Shown: piece by piece, positions 34,396 to 47,382 of the stretch
Layout of the letters: the number at the start of each line of letters is the position of its first letter
Numbering within the stretch: the first letter of the stretch is position 1
Assembly: GCA_015345905.1 (NCBI GenBank)
Contig: JADDTR010000029.1
Span: 1 to 64,000 of the forward strand
Origin: Aotearoamyces nothofagi
Lineage: Eukaryota; Ascomycota; Leotiomycetes; Leotiales; Tympanidaceae
Length of the DNA stretch: 64,000 nucleotides
Direction: 5' to 3'
The notes under the pieces: model-generated
What the model was told of the DNA's origin: nothing
The model's database searches: none
The model's input: only the letters and a program-made list of their open reading frames with translations
Made by a program: the position numbers and the translations under genes

Positions 34396-36823
34396 CTATA
34401 CTTCTGCCTTAACTTCCATTAACTTCTCCAAATCCATCCCAGAAAGGTCATCCGAGATGTAAGGCCCCTTTTCCTCCAAGGTGGCGTTGTGGAATCCCTC
34501 GGCACGTTTCAAGGTCTGTACGTCCAAGTCGGTAACATAACGATTAGAATCAGAAAGTGGCATGCGGATTTCGTAATCTGTGCTCAGCATCATATCGTCT
34601 TTCCAAAGGCGTCGGGAGCCATCGAAAGCACATATCACCCGCTTCTTCATCTTCATTTGGCTTGGTGAGCAGCCCCATGAGGATGGGTAGTCTTTGCGCT
34701 TCTTTCGTCCACTCTTGGGGTGAAGTGAGACTCCACCTTTTGAATGGGTCATGCCTCGTGCCTTTTGGATCCCGCCATTTTGACCAACACGAGTGACCTT
34801 GCCCCGTCGAGACTTTATGCGACCCGTATAATCCTCATCAACGGTATCATCCATTTCCTCTTCCTCATCATCCTCGTCAGCGGAGTACTGATTAGCTGTG
34901 GTGGTTGGAAGGGCGTTTGCGCGAAGAGTCTCCAAGACAGCTGGATCATTCTCAACCTCTGCCAATCGTTGAGCATTGATCGCTTCACTTGGCTCTTCTT
35001 GCTGCACAATGCGTAACACACAATCATCCAAATGTTCATAGAAGTCTTGAGCATTATTGAAAGTTGCTGAACATGTCGAACACTTCCCGGTCGCATCTGG
35101 CGCATAACCAGCTAGACCCTTAGCAACGTTGACGCCTCCCGAGGTCTTCTTCCGGCTATTTGGCGGCGTCTGCTCAACGGCGTGTACTGAAGTCAAATGA
35201 CGTTTGAATACATCGGCGCGATTGAAAGACTTCTCTGCCGCGGAGCCTGAACCTGGGCAGAAGCCACATACCATGGTGCCCTTGTAGTGAGTCAAAGTAT
35301 GCCGATTCTTGTCGTACTTTCGTGCGAACCCTTTAATGTGATAGTCGCACGTTTGAATTGGGCACTTCTCGGGCCGTTCGTTCATGTGGGTGAGCATGTG
35401 CGCCTTAAGGTCTTTGAAGACCTTCCCACAGTCTGGATTCGGACATCTACCCTTTTCTCGTGATTCATCGCCATCAAATGAGCCCTCTTGACTATCACAT
35501 GATTGGTGAGAAACAATGGAAGGCCTTCGATTAGCAGGAGGATATGGGTGAGTTTGGTACGTGTTTGTAAGGAATGGTGAAGAGCTGCCTTGCTTGGTCC
35601 GTCTTGAGCTATGTGATGAATGATGCGAGTGTTGTGATGGGGTGGGCGATTGTGGGGGATACATGGAATGTGATTGATATGCTGAGGTATCGTGGTTTGG
35701 GCTTGCATCTAGGGCACCAGCGTACGGGTGGAGGATTGATGGATCTGAATCATGTACGTTAGCAATGAACCAATAGAGGCTAACGTATATAATCTAGGAA
35801 TGACAGAGGAAACAAACATGTTGATTCAAGAGGAGCAACGAAATGACCACTACTCTGTGAAAAGAAAGGGGACTGGTGGTATGCGGTGTAGGTAGGCTCT
35901 GCCAGGCTAGTCTGGAGAGTCGGCTGGTTGGAAGAGCTAGGAGATGATCGTCGAGTCCGACCTGCGGCGCTCGAAGGACTGTAGAAGGAATTCCCAAATG
36001 ACTGGGTAGAAAATCGGCGTTGAGACATAGGGGAAGTATTTACTGGAGTGAGAGGAGATTGGAAATTATAATTATCTCTGCCACTAGCCACGGGTGAGAC
36101 GATAGAAAGCGGCGATATCGTCGAGTACAGGTTGCTTCCGTCACTGTTGGACCGCTCGAGAACGGTATCCACAGTAATATCCGAAGCACTTGTAGATGGA
36201 ACGCAAGTAGATAGAGACGAAGACAAAGCTGAGAATGAAGATGGAACAGAAGTTGACTCAGAGATATTTGCCAACTCACCCACGAACCCATGCGGTTTGA
36301 TTTCAGTAAAAGCGAAGTCTGTCTCCATACCTGAGGTGCCAAAACCGTAGTCCTGGGAAAACCCGTAGTCTCCTACGATACTAGGATTGATGCCTAGGCC
36401 AAGCGTCGTCCACTCTGGGATTGCGGGAGCTATTTGGCCATTGTTCGAATAGGGCGATCCTATAGTAGACGAAGAAGTCGATGGTACGGATGCGGTAGAA
36501 AGGTTGGAGGGCGGAAGGTGAAGCTCTGGAGATTCATGGGGGAAAAGATGCGGTGATGATTGTTTAGCGAATCCTTGTGGAGCCTCCGTGTACATCGGCG
36601 CCGAAACAAAGTCCGTAACGGTAGGATACAACTCATTTGGTGTCCTCTGATAATTATATGCTGCTACATTCGCATCCATGGTATAATCCTGCATGCTGTT
36701 TATGTTGTAGACTTCGGAGGAAAACATCTGGGGTTCTGGAAAAAGTGGGAAATCGGACTCGTCGAATTGATTGTTCATGTTGCGCGAAAGTATATAAGAT
36801 GTCTGCTGGGCAATAGAGACCAT
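34396..36823 (-). CDS. C2H2 zinc-finger transcription factor (2 exons)
   Basis: Model: exons 36823-35818 and 35744-34396, intron 73 nt (GTTTGT donor, GCTAAC branch, CAG); 784 aa. The first ~430 residues are Ser/Pro/Thr/Gln-rich and look like an activation region. Zinc fingers lie at about 435-530: CPNPDCGKVFKDLKAHMLTH, then CPIQTCDYHIKGFARKYDKN with RHTLTH, then CGFCPGSGSAAEKSFNRADV with FKRHLTSVH. A later CSTCSATFNNAQDFYEHLDD is a fourth, degenerate finger. An acidic stretch and a basic KSGRKKRKD nuclear-signal-like patch follow. The finger block resembles fungal proteins annotated as metallothionein-expression activators; target genes are not known. The start could instead be the Met at 36778. 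Confidence 0.8.
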
Positions 36824-37483
36824 GTCGGCTGCAGCGAAAGTTCTCACTTCCTGGCGTGGTATTGAAACCAAGATCGCCCACTGAAAACAAGAGTCAGAAT
36901 GACTTCTTGTAAGGCATATGAATTGTGAGAATGGATTGGGTTTAGCATACCTAGGGCTGGCTGTTCTCAGCAGAAAGTCTATGGCCAATGCCAAAGTCTC
37001 TGGAGACAAGGCAGAGGACAGCGACTTATATTGGAGAAGTGGAGTCGGGAAGCAGCGCTCGCTCTCGCTCCTCGTGCAGACGAATGCCGAAAGCGACTAA
37101 GTACGATCTGAGACAGTTGGGGGTGGCGGTTTGAGATGGATGCAGTATATATATAAGAGAGAGGTAGGCAGGAGAAGGACGAAAGACAGGCCGAGGGAGG
37201 TATGTGTGCGGAAGTCGATGATGATAATGTAAGATTAAGTGAGACCGAGGATCATTGCTGATCCTTAACTGCAAGCGATCGGGTCTGCGAGGGCGGAGTG
37301 ATATGTATGTATGGAGTGGGACTGTGGTTCATGAATAACGAGGAGGGAATGCTTTTCTGGGGGGGGAAGGCTCCCGGGATATAATATTGGCATTGGCATT
37401 CAAGGTTTCGGTGACGGGAGGACTTGACCGGGGGGGTGGGAGATGTATAAAGAGTGCCCGTGAGGAGGAGGAGAGGGACGAGG

Positions 37484-37566
37484 TGGCCAGGCAGGGCAGG
37501 CAGGGCAGGGCAGGGCAGGACAAGACAGGGCATGGCAGGGCACGGCAGGGCCAGGCAGGGCAGGGG
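37484..37566. repeat. GGCAGGGCAGG array
   Basis: Repeats of GGCAGGGCA/GGGCAGGACA run for ~80 bp. The G-richness on the plus strand could allow G-quadruplexes. Confidence 0.8.
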
Positions 37567-38507
37567 AATACGGTCGACATGGGGCATGGGGGCCTAAAGG
37601 CTGGTGCGAGCCTGGCAGCCTGGCACGCCTGGGACCTACCGGGGCCGCCTGGCAGCCTGGGAGTCTGGGTGTCGGGGTGTCTGGGAGCCTGGGATGCTCT
37701 GCAGTCTACGGTACTGCGGTAAGCTGTAAGCTGTAAGCTGGAAGGTGCAAGGTGCAAGACATGCTTGCCGGACGATGCTGGCTGGTGGCTGTTGGCTGCT
37801 GGGCTGCTGGGCTGCTGGCTGGTACTGTGTCTGCTGCGCCGAGCGCATCCCGGGCGAAATCATCCATCTGCATGGCGTGCATGGGCTGCACGGCTGCATG
37901 GGACGGGTTGTGCTGTACTCTGCAAGTCCCTGGGCTGGTAAGATTTTCGGAGAAGCACAAGGCTTGGCTTCTTTGTCGTGTGGAGAATGGGCATCTTCTA
38001 GTGCAGTGCCGCGTCCTGGCATCTCCTGTGTACAGCAAGTCCTATCACCGAGATCCTGCGTCCGAGGTACGGCAGCACAAGCTGCTGCGGGCCTGTACGC
38101 TGCTCGAAGCGGATGTTGGTGCCAGTGGAGACGCATGTGTGGAATGGCAGTGGTGACAGGCACTGACCGTAGCAGGAACGTCGAGTGAGGGCGGGTAGTG
38201 TTCGAAAGTCTCCGTACGAGTGGGAAGGTGCGGGAGTTGTACAGATTACAAAGTACCAAGTACAGAACTGCGGAGCTACAGGATGGACAAGGGGAGAGGA
38301 GGAGGAGGGGGAGGTGAAGAGAGAGGGAGGGAGAGGGAGAGCGTACACTCCGTACGAATAGCAATGTGCGAGGCAATAAAGTGGTAAGGTTGTACAGGAA
38401 TATCGTTGTATCGTGGTGTTGTAAGAACTCCGAACTCCTCCTAGAGAGGTTACAGACGTGAGATCCAACTCTAACTACTCTGTCTACCTAGGTCCCTTGG
38501 AGTCGAC

Positions 38508-38545
38508 TACACCAGCTGCACCAGCTACACCAGCTACACCAGCTA
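38508..38545. repeat. 9-bp repeat CACCAGCTA/G, ~4 copies
   Basis: CACCAGCTGCACCAGCTACACCAGCTACACCAGCTAC is visible as four 9-bp units. Confidence 0.85.
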
Positions 38546-38632
38546 CCTTGCTTGACTCTAGGGAGCCACAGAGGTGGGGACAGGAGCCGCTGTCGTAGCC
38601 ACCACCAACGCACACGCCGAACTGGATGGCCC

Positions 38633-38662
38633 TGGAAGCAGAAGCAGAAGCAGAAGCAGAAT
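38633..38662. repeat. 6-bp repeat GAAGCA, ~5 copies
   Basis: GGAAGCAGAAGCAGAAGCAGAAGCAGAA forms a hexamer run. Confidence 0.85.
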
Positions 38663-39763
38663 GATGAACAAGGCGAAGCGGCATGACGGCCATACCCTAA
38701 CAGGGCCGACAGTGTCGGCAGGGTCAACGATCATCCTCATCCCAGCGAAAGGACCGACAAACTTGGAATGCTGTAGCATGCTATACTGTAGTAGTGTACG
38801 GAGTAGGTAGATACGATCCCTCCACCAAGCCATCGACAACCCTACAGACAAGCACCAAGACTGCACAAGCAGCAAGGCCCGCAGTTAGATACTGCACTTT
38901 ACTTAGATATGCTGTAGGACTGTGGTTTAGTGCTGTAGTTAGCACATACTTGCCTCGATAGCACTGGCTTGCACCGCCCACCAGTGCCCACCGGCGCCCA
39001 GTCGTGCTTTCCTCCATCTCGTCGCCCTATCCGCCCGGCAGGGGCTGTCGTGTCGCCAGGCTTCCAGGATGCCGGGCCAGGATCTGTTTCCTGGGTGTCA
39101 ATCACTTAATCAGTCAATCAATCACTCAATCAGTCGATTAATCAGACAGCGTCAGCGTCAATGTCAGCGTCAGTGCCCTCTGGTGGATCTCGGAGGCAGC
39201 GGAATGAGCGATTCCAGCTCTTGTCTTGCTCAGAACTAGGACCGTTTGGGAGGGCTGCAGTACGTGCAGTCCGCCATCAGCAATAATGTCGACTCTTTCC
39301 GGTGCAACATAGGCACGATAGATACCTGACTGCCCTGGCTGTCCTATACAGTGCCTGGGACGCACATGACTGCAGATTTGACAGTACAGTATGACCATCC
39401 AGGACAGGATATGCAGTACATACAGCGCACACAGTACAGTCTCATGCTGCAAATAAGCTCCAGTTGACGGCATTCCCGGGATACGACCTTGGGTTTGGCT
39501 TCATTGCCCATTTCAAGACTTCAGGAATCGAGGCTTCTGTTCCTGTCTGGTGCGTGGGTATCTAATGTATAGTATCTAAGCTACAATATCCAATAGCCAA
39601 GGCAGGCAAGGTAAGTACGGTTAGCAGCCAGTGGTAGAGTCCCAGGCTAACTCGTAACTTTCCATGGATTCCAGCGGTCCTGCAACGAACCCAGGCTCTA
39701 CCCGAAGATCCAGTTCACCACCCAGCCAAGCCCGCTCGCTAACTGGCGACCCTGAAGCGGGAG

Positions 39764-39795
39764 GTGCTGGAAGTGCTGGAAGTGCTGGAAGTGTT
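39764..39795. repeat. 9-bp repeat GTGCTGGAA, 3-4 copies
   Basis: GTGCTGGAAGTGCTGGAAGTG continues for one more unit. The unit differs from the GTGCTGGAT array at 47383 by one base. Confidence 0.85.
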
Positions 39796-40524
39796 GTACT
39801 GGGCTGTAGCGCATGCTCACTGCCACTGGCCATTGTTGTTGTTGTTGCTGATGCTGTTGCTGTCGAACAGAACAGAACACCCACTCCACTACCTATCGAA
39901 ACTACCTTACTCCCTCCGACCTGGCAGGATGCGTACAGCGAGGTTTGCCCTCCGTCTTCTGTCCTCTGTACACCCTACAGCCCTCACCCTCCTCCTGCCC
40001 TCAGGTCCTGCTGTAACTGTGTCGCGCAAAGTCCGCCAGAGCGGTCAGTTAACTAGGCTAATTGAAGGTCCCATGTGCTTCAGTAATGGCCCATGCACTG
40101 TACTGTACCGTACGGTACATGGCTGTGCCAGCACCTGGCCTCCCTCGTACGGATATGCACGGAATCCGAGCTTAGCATTCCTGTGCCATACTGCATTCGA
40201 GGTTGTTACTTGTACATGTGCAGTGCTCGGGTACTGTAATTAATCTTCCATTCTATGATTATCCATATATGAGAACAGAGAGATCAAGGCCGGCCGAGCC
40301 ACAAGATCGATCCCAGTCAATCTTTCTGTCTTCCGTTCATCTGATGAAATCCATCCACCCCACCCCATCTACACATCCTGTATGCATACATTACCGTGCT
40401 ATTGCAGTACTGCACTTCCCCTCTTGCCCGCTCCCCCTCACCCCCTCTCCTCCCTTGGCCGTGGTGCTGGCCGAAGCAAGCACCCTCTCTCCCCTCCCTC
40501 TACCCTCCACCACCTCGAAGAGCT

Positions 40525-40558
40525 CGAGTGCGAGTGCAAGCACTTGCACTCGCACTCG
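40525..40558. repeat. Perfect inverted repeat, 16-bp arms, 2-nt gap
   Basis: CGAGTGCGAGTGCAAG is followed, after CA, by its exact reverse complement CTTGCACTCGCACTCG. It could form a cruciform in DNA or a tight hairpin in RNA. Confidence 0.95.
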
Positions 40559-41081
40559 CACTGCAAAACACCGCTCCAAGCATGCGCCGGCACCAGACTC
40601 CCGTACTGGCGTGCCGTCGCATGGATCCCCAATAAGGCAAAGGGAGCGGGAAGATGCGACGACAGCAATTGCAGATCTCGCTACCTTTTCTTTTTCAGGT
40701 GAGCGCTAATCCAATCTACGGCGGGCCGCGGGTGTCGCTCAATGACGAAAGCCGGCCTGGTACGAGAGGGGCGGGGGGGGCACGGCGGGCACGCAGGAGG
40801 TAGGGGACAGTAGATGGGACAGTGGTGCGCTGCACTGCGCCGTGCCGTAGATACAGTACGGTACAGCACAGCAGATACAGGACATGGACCACGGAGGCAG
40901 ATTTGAGATGGACGAGATGGCTGAGATGGCTGAGATGGCTGAGAGATTGTCGCCAGCGCTGGCCGATCTGCCGGGAAACTCTCTTGATCCTTGGCTGTGA
41001 GACATGATCCGGCACGGCCTCTTTCATTGCAGCACGGTACAGTCCTGTCCTTTGCCTGTCCTTTGCCTGTCCTTGCTGGTG

Positions 41082-41173
41082 CTCCATACTGTACAGTACA
41101 GCCAGCACTGTACTGCACAGTAGCAAGTATAGCACTGTACGGAATACAGTACAGTACAGTACAGTACAGTACA
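41082..41173. repeat. TGTAC-type array, both orientations
   Basis: Contains ACTGTACAGTACAG, AGCACTGTACTGCACAGT and a final run ACAGTACAGTACAGTACAGT (pentamer ACAGT/GTACA). Opposite orientations lie within 90 bp, so hairpins are possible. Confidence 0.85.
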
Positions 41174-41520
41174 TCTTCCTTCGACCACTCCATACGTCCC
41201 CGACGACTCGAGATCGACGATCCTAATCTCTTTCCCTGTCCGCATGACCTCTTTTTCTTTCTTTTTCCCCCATCCTTCTCTCGGACAACAGCCAGCATCC
41301 CAGATCTGTCCCTTAATTCCTTCTTTCTCCCGGTGCTGTGGGTTGTGCGTCGCCTAGTACCTGATCTAGCTCGACCCGCCCCATTCCAGTATCAAGCGTC
41401 TTCAGAAGGCATGTAGGGCAGACATGTCACGTACCTGGTACTCCGTGGTCTCTCCCGGCACACGGGCTCGGGAGGGGCGAGCGAGGTGTGTACGGCCGAG
41501 GGAGGCTTGTACAGAGTACG

Positions 41521-41590
41521 GTGCAGTGTGCAGTGTGCAGTGTGCAGTGTGCAGTGTGCAGTGTGCAGTGTGCAGTGTGCAGTGTGCAAT
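41521..41590. repeat. 7-bp minisatellite GTGCAGT, ~9-10 copies
   Basis: GTGCAGTGTGCAGTGTGCAG continues to about 41590, where one unit reads GTGCAAT. The period is exactly 7. Confidence 0.92.
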
Positions 41591-41648
41591 GTGCACTATT
41601 CCCAACGACTGAAATGCGCAGCACGAAGCACAGTGCATCACAGTGCAT

Positions 41649-41897
41649 TCAAAGCTGCTTGCCAGTACCGCCACCAATCTGCTTCAGCAAGCCAGCTACT
41701 CCGCCAGCGAGGACCGGCACAATACCAAGGGAAGAGGTCACCATCAGCATCGCCCACATTCCTCTCCCTCCTCTGCTCTCCTCCCACCTCTCGTCTGACT
41801 CCCAAGAAGACAGCTCCCAAAGCGGCACCTTCGCGTCTCCCGTCGCTGCTCCACCCAGCCGGAGCGCGGACAAATGCAACACCCCCTGCACGGCCAT
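41649..41897 (-). CDS. Possible small membrane protein, unsupported
   Basis: An ATG at 41897 in good context (GAGATGG) opens 82 codons. The C-terminal half reads as one or two hydrophobic segments (MWAMLMVTSSLGIVPVLAGG then VAGLLKQIGGGTGKQL), unlike the repetitive ORFs around it. No homologue comes to mind and the region is gene-poor, so chance is a real alternative. It may also be the last exon of a spliced gene. Confidence 0.25.
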   Translation of the reverse strand: MAVQGVLHLSALRLGGAATGDAKVPLWELSSWESDERWEESRGGRGMWAMLMVTSSLGIVPVLAGGVAGLLKQIGGGTGKQL

Positions 41898-42239
41898 CTC
41901 GAAAAATAATGCCCGAAAGAGGTTTAGCACGGGCTCTCGACGCCCGCACCCCTGCCGCACGTACCGAGAGCCCGGGGGTGGTCGGGCCGGGGTGGCCGGG
42001 GTGGAGCAGGGGGACGGGGGGAGGGGAGGGGGGGGCTTGAGGGTGGCTCAGCAGGTGGGAGGAGCCACACTTGGCAAACAAGAGAGTCCTGGGATCTGGG
42101 GCGTCGGGGTCGGAAATAGAACTGCGACTGCGAGACTTGGGGATTAGGGATCTTTTCCTGTCGCTATCGCTCGCTCACACCGCACACAGCCTCGTTGCGC
42201 AGTCGCGTCCGGGTCCGGGTCAGGGTCAGGGTCCGGGTC

Positions 42240-42296
42240 ACGAGATGGAGATGGAGGTGGAGGTGGAGATGGAGATGGAGATGGAGATGGAGATGC
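42240..42296. repeat. 6-bp repeat GGAGAT/GGAGGT
   Basis: About nine hexamers (GAGATGGAGATGGAGGTGGA...) in a row, preceded by GGGTCCGGGTCAGGGTCAGG repeats. Confidence 0.88.
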
Positions 42297-43490
42297 GGAA
42301 GGATAGCATCATCATCGTCATCCTCACCGTCATTACCACGATTCTCGTCATTGTTGTCGTTGCTATTACCGCTGTCACAGGCTGTCGCGGAAAGGGTAAT
42401 AATAGCTACTCCCTCGGTCACGAGTGACGCTGGTGGTTCTTCGGTACTTCTTCCATGCCCTCCCTCCCTGTCCTGTCCAGCACCCACTCAGCAACAACTC
42501 TCTCTCTCTCCCTCTCTCACCACACCCGTCCCTGCTCACCTCATCTCAGCAGAGTCGAATCGAACGAGTTACTCGCAAATCATCGTCGCTCGTCTCTCCA
42601 GGCATGCAGGACTCTCGCTCGACCCGCTCTTCTTTCTCGAGTCGCAGTCCGTCCTACAGCAGGACAGAAGGCACCGTGGGCGCACGCCGCGCCCACAACG
42701 GCGGTGCCCAAAGGAGACATATCGCGCAATCTATCCTACAGCCCATCTCCCGCGCACAGGTAGGCAGCCAAACAAACCCCCCGACGACCCATCGTAAAAC
42801 GGATCCTAAAACGAAAAACCCAAAACAACCCGCCCCCCTGGTAGCGTCCTGGACCCATCCTGCATATCACTTTAGAGCGGTCGCAGCGCACCGATTCGTC
42901 GGGTTGCGTGTGTGGGATTCAGGACTTGTATCGTCGGTAATGACCGAGGGACTATGCATGGGAGGAGGGTGTGGGATGGTACTGTATGGTAAGTCGACAT
43001 TTCGGCAGGGACAGATGGAGAGCCGTTCCCAGCCCTTTCCTTTCAGCCCTATAGATCCTATCCTCACATCCACATCAACATCACCATCCCAGGACACGCC
43101 GTCCTCTCGACCTCCCCTCTCAAATATCCTCGATTTCCGTTCCCATCCCCAAACCCAACCCAATTAGATCACTCCACCTCCCAGGATCCCTCCCCTCCCC
43201 CCTCTCTAGCAGTTTAGCATCGCCCCCAGAATCCCCCCTCTACCCATCCTGAATGGCCGATTCCCATCAGCGGTGCACGGGGACGGGACGCCCTGAGACG
43301 ATGCGCGATGCTTGGGATCCGGATATGCCGATGGCCCCAATCGCTCTGCCCTGCTCGCTTTCCCTCGCGGTAGTGCCGCGAGGCCACTCCGAGCATTCAT
43401 GAAGGCCTGGTTACTGTAGATGCATCATACTTCACAGCAGAGCAGACGCGTAGCTGTAATCTCCGTATATCAAGACTTTCTCTATCCATA

Positions 43491-43515
43491 CCGTCCCATC
43501 CCATCCCATCCCATC
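43491..43515. repeat. 5-bp repeat CCCAT
   Basis: TCCCATCCCATCCCATCCCATCC, about five pentamers. Confidence 0.85.
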
Positions 43516-45746
43516 CTCGATACGCACACACACGGGCCCTCCCCCCCCCACGTACCCCCCATCCCTGCTTGGGAAAGCCACGACTCGTGATGTTACAGAG
43601 AGCCCGGCATCCGTCAAATCAGGGTAGTTTGAGCCAGCCCGAGGAACCAGGCAGACGCACCTCGCATGCGTGCGTGCGGTATGGAAGGTACGGAGCGGCA
43701 GGTGGACAGACTGCTGCACAGCAGGCTGGATGGGAGTTTGGGGAGAGGGCGTTTCCCTTTCTTCGCTGCGGCAAATTCTATTCTTGTGGTCTACCTATTC
43801 TATTCTTACCATCCCATCCCCACCATCTCCTCTCCTCCCGCATAATCGATTCCAATCCCAATTCCAGTTCTTGTTTTCTTCTTCTCTTCTCTCTCCGCGC
43901 CCCCAACCTAGCCACTATACAGAGGTAGCCACCGTGGCAGAGAACGTTGATCAAACGGCCCTCGTCTGATGAAGCGCCGCCAGCCCAACCCTGCAAGAGA
44001 GCACGCCCGTTGCGCGCGCAGAGGGTAGAGTCTTGGAGTCTTGGATGTATACATGCATATCTATATATATAGAGATGGGTAGAACAGCGCCTGCTACCAC
44101 GGTGCTCGTATCTGTCCTGGATACAGAATGGGGTGTAGGAATGCAAGGCATGGTAAGGGAGGCAAAAGAAAGGTAGAAGAGGCAGTTCTCTCACGGTTCA
44201 GGAAGGTGGCACTGGCATGGGCGTTTGGGGGGCATATTCACAGTCTTTTGATCCGGGGGCTACAGCGCAGGTAGGGATAAGCAAGCAGCCGAGAGGGGAG
44301 AGGTATGATATGGGGATTGCTGCATTGCACGGCGTCCATCTCCCTTCGATTGAGCTTCCTTGCTGATGGAGTTGTACATGTCGCACATGTCGCACATGCC
44401 GGGCGCATCCTCTCGAAATCTCGTGGCGGGTCTGGATCCCCTCTGCTGGTACGGGACCGCGGGCCCTCGGGCAGTCGGGCACTCGTGGTACTGCGGGCAC
44501 ACCGTCGGTAACGGGTAGCAGGACAGTTGGGCAGGGCAGGGCCGGGCACGGCGCGATGGGGGTGGCAGGGGAGCAGCGACAGCATGACCACACGGGGATT
44601 TCTTTTCGTCCTCGGGGTTCCAGTTAGGGGGGCACAGGAAGCGGCCGAGGCGGGAGAAGGGGAGGAAGGGGAGGAAGGGTACCTACAGTGGTCCAGGACG
44701 TACCTACAGCAGAACCCACATACCTCCAGCACGCATCGTCAGGTACGACTTGGCCGCACAGTCGCACAGCACTGCCATGTCCAGAAGAAGCCGAGCCAAT
44801 AGCGGGGGGGGCAGCGGGTCCAGGAGCGGCCGCTGATTGGCGGGGCGGGAGGGAGGCGCCTTGAAATAAGGTAGGGCTGAGATTGGCGCTAGGGCCAAAG
44901 GAGTGGGGGGATTGCGGTCAAGGGGCCCCGTCGACGCCGTCCTACCGTCGCTCGCTTACGGGGTCCAAATGCGGCTAAGCCGGTCTTGCATCCAGGGGCT
45001 GTCGGCCTCGCCGTCTTGGCGAGCGACACCTCGCGCCCCGGCTGCCAGCCAGACAGGCGGCGACGGGCGTTGTGGAGTCGAGTCGGGTCGAGTCGAGTCA
45101 ACCTGTCAGGCAGGCTCGAAGGGTTCACCATCACCACCATCACCGCCATCACCACCGCCGGCCTTCTATTCGCAGCCATTACACCAAGGTCCGGTACATG
45201 ACGATTCCGTCCTGTGCGCCCTGCATGACTTGCCGAGAGGCTATTATAGCGTGGGTGTTGGACCAAGCAGCAATGCCACACTTTGACTGCGCCGGCTTAT
45301 CATCCATATCCATCCCCATGATTCATGCCGGCTGGACGGTGACCATGACAATGCAATGGCTGCGTGCCATGTACAGGAGTCACCGCACCGAGAAGTGGCT
45401 GTGGAGAATTGAAGTGGGTGGATGTTGAGATGTCTGACCCTGGCGCCAGTCCTGGAGAAGGCAGAGAAGGCTTGTACCTGTCAACCCAGGGCAGTCACCG
45501 GCCGTACAGTCACGTCACTGTACTGTGCTGTACTGTACTGCACTGTACTCTCGGTGAGTTCTTGTCGTTAGGCTTGGCATATCAGAAACTCCTCAAATGA
45601 GGCTTATTCTGGGCTTCGGCGACCACGGGGACCATGGGGAACGGCGACGAGGCTGTGACATGGCATGCCAGATACGGGCCCATCGGCGGGCCGTGTCGCG
45701 TCACACGGCATTGGAGGGTAGGACGGTGGTACCTAAAGTATCGCGG

Positions 45747-45838
45747 GTCGTGAGTCGTGAGTCGTGAGTCGTGAGTTGTAAGCCGTGAGTTGTGAGTCGT
45801 GAGTTGTGAGCCGTGAGTGTGCGGTCGTGAGTCGTCAA
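45747..45838. repeat. 7-bp minisatellite GTCGTGA, ~13 copies
   Basis: GTCGTGAGTCGTGAGTCGTG continues with variants GTTGTGA, GTTGTAA and GCCGTGA at a strict 7-bp period. Confidence 0.9.
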
Positions 45839-47382
45839 GTCGCGACAGGCCGTCCAGAGGTGTCTGTCCGTCTATCTGCCATGTCCAACTCGCTTGGTGA
45901 TATGAGCGATCAGCTTGTCAACTGGGCCAGCCTGCCCACCACTTGCCCACTTATCACATGTTCCCTATGTACCGTATACGCCAGCCAAAATGAGTATGGG
46001 AGCCTGCATCAGACGCCTCTCCCACAGTACCTGTTCAACGGCTGGGCTACAACACGCCCGTCGTCCATCTCGATATATTCCTCTCACGGCCTCCGAGAAC
46101 AAGATTGTCTCTGTGGCACCAGGACCCCCGTGCTGTGCCGCCATTCGCCACGTCTCGCGGCCCTCGCAAGGTACCCTTCGTCTGAACGTCGGCCAAGCTT
46201 CGTGGATGCCGCTGATGGCCAGAACCATAGAGACGCTGGCAGAGTGGCTGGTGCGCATTCGTTGGCCATTGGTTCTTGTAGCCTTGTAGCCAAGTAGTGT
46301 AGCGACACTGGACCGGGCGGTACCTTGCTGGAACTTGCTCTACCCTGTACAAGTCTGTGGCGTGCCTTCGCTGTACTGTACGGCGGTGCTGGTCAAGTTA
46401 CCTACTACACACTGTACATACTGTTGCATAGCTACCTAGGCAGCTAGGGCCTTGCACGCACGGCTCTATCTGAAGAGAAATGTTAGTCCATGGTTTTATG
46501 ACGTTATTTATGAATGTGCAGACGGACTCCGGTAGCCTATGATTGATTTACTTGCTCCTCCCGGGGCCCAGTTAGGAATCGTCCAAATCGTCCAGTACGC
46601 CCCAATCTCCTCTGCTCGCCACAATAGTGCGGGGGAACAAAGGGATCTCCGGTTGTTCACTAGCAATGCATCTGTTTGCGCGGTACCATTCGTACTCTCA
46701 AGGCCCCAATCGATCAGACAAAGATAGCTCTCGTAGTGTGGCCGTAGCCATGCGGCTCCTCGGCTTTCCTTCCTCGAAGGAGCAATCCCCCCGGCCATCT
46801 CCCGAGGGTGGCAGAGCGCGGCAGGGATGGCGGCAGAGGCAGGTATCAAGATATCCTGCCGAGGCAGAGCGAGAGTCTCCTCGTCAAAGCGACGAGCTCA
46901 CGCATCCCGAGGTGGGAGGGGAGAGCCCGCAGCCGGATCCGTGTTGATAAGGAGCTGGATTCTGCAAGCCGTGGGCCGCCTCGACAGGCGATTGAAGCAT
47001 CTACGCGCCGTGTTCTGGGCAAGCGGCGTCCCTGCCAGCGGTGCAAGCCGTCTGTGTCTGGAAAGGGCAGCGATGAGCTGCCGCTGCCAAATGCGTGCTC
47101 TCGCGACATGCAGCACAGATTAATCGACAGAGCATCGGACCCGAGCCACTCGGCCCAATCTGTCACTCTACATCTCCACGGTCTACAGATCCATGGCAGG
47201 TGCCAGGACGCCCACCACCTACGGCCGGTCTCGCCGCCGTGGCGCCATGCATGTCTTTCAAGGTCGCTGCCTCTCGCTGCCTCGTCCTGCCTGCTCCTGC
47301 CTGCCTCTCGCGACCTTCATCTGCGCTAATGCAACAGGTATAATGCCTATTGCAAGAGCAAAGTGCTGTAGCGAGAGCTGTG

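Noticed and set aside
42424-43167. 247-codon Ser/Pro-rich plus ORF
   Set aside because: Low-complexity and overlapped by other open frames; part of it (QDSRSTRSSFSSRS) could be an exon but nothing supports it.
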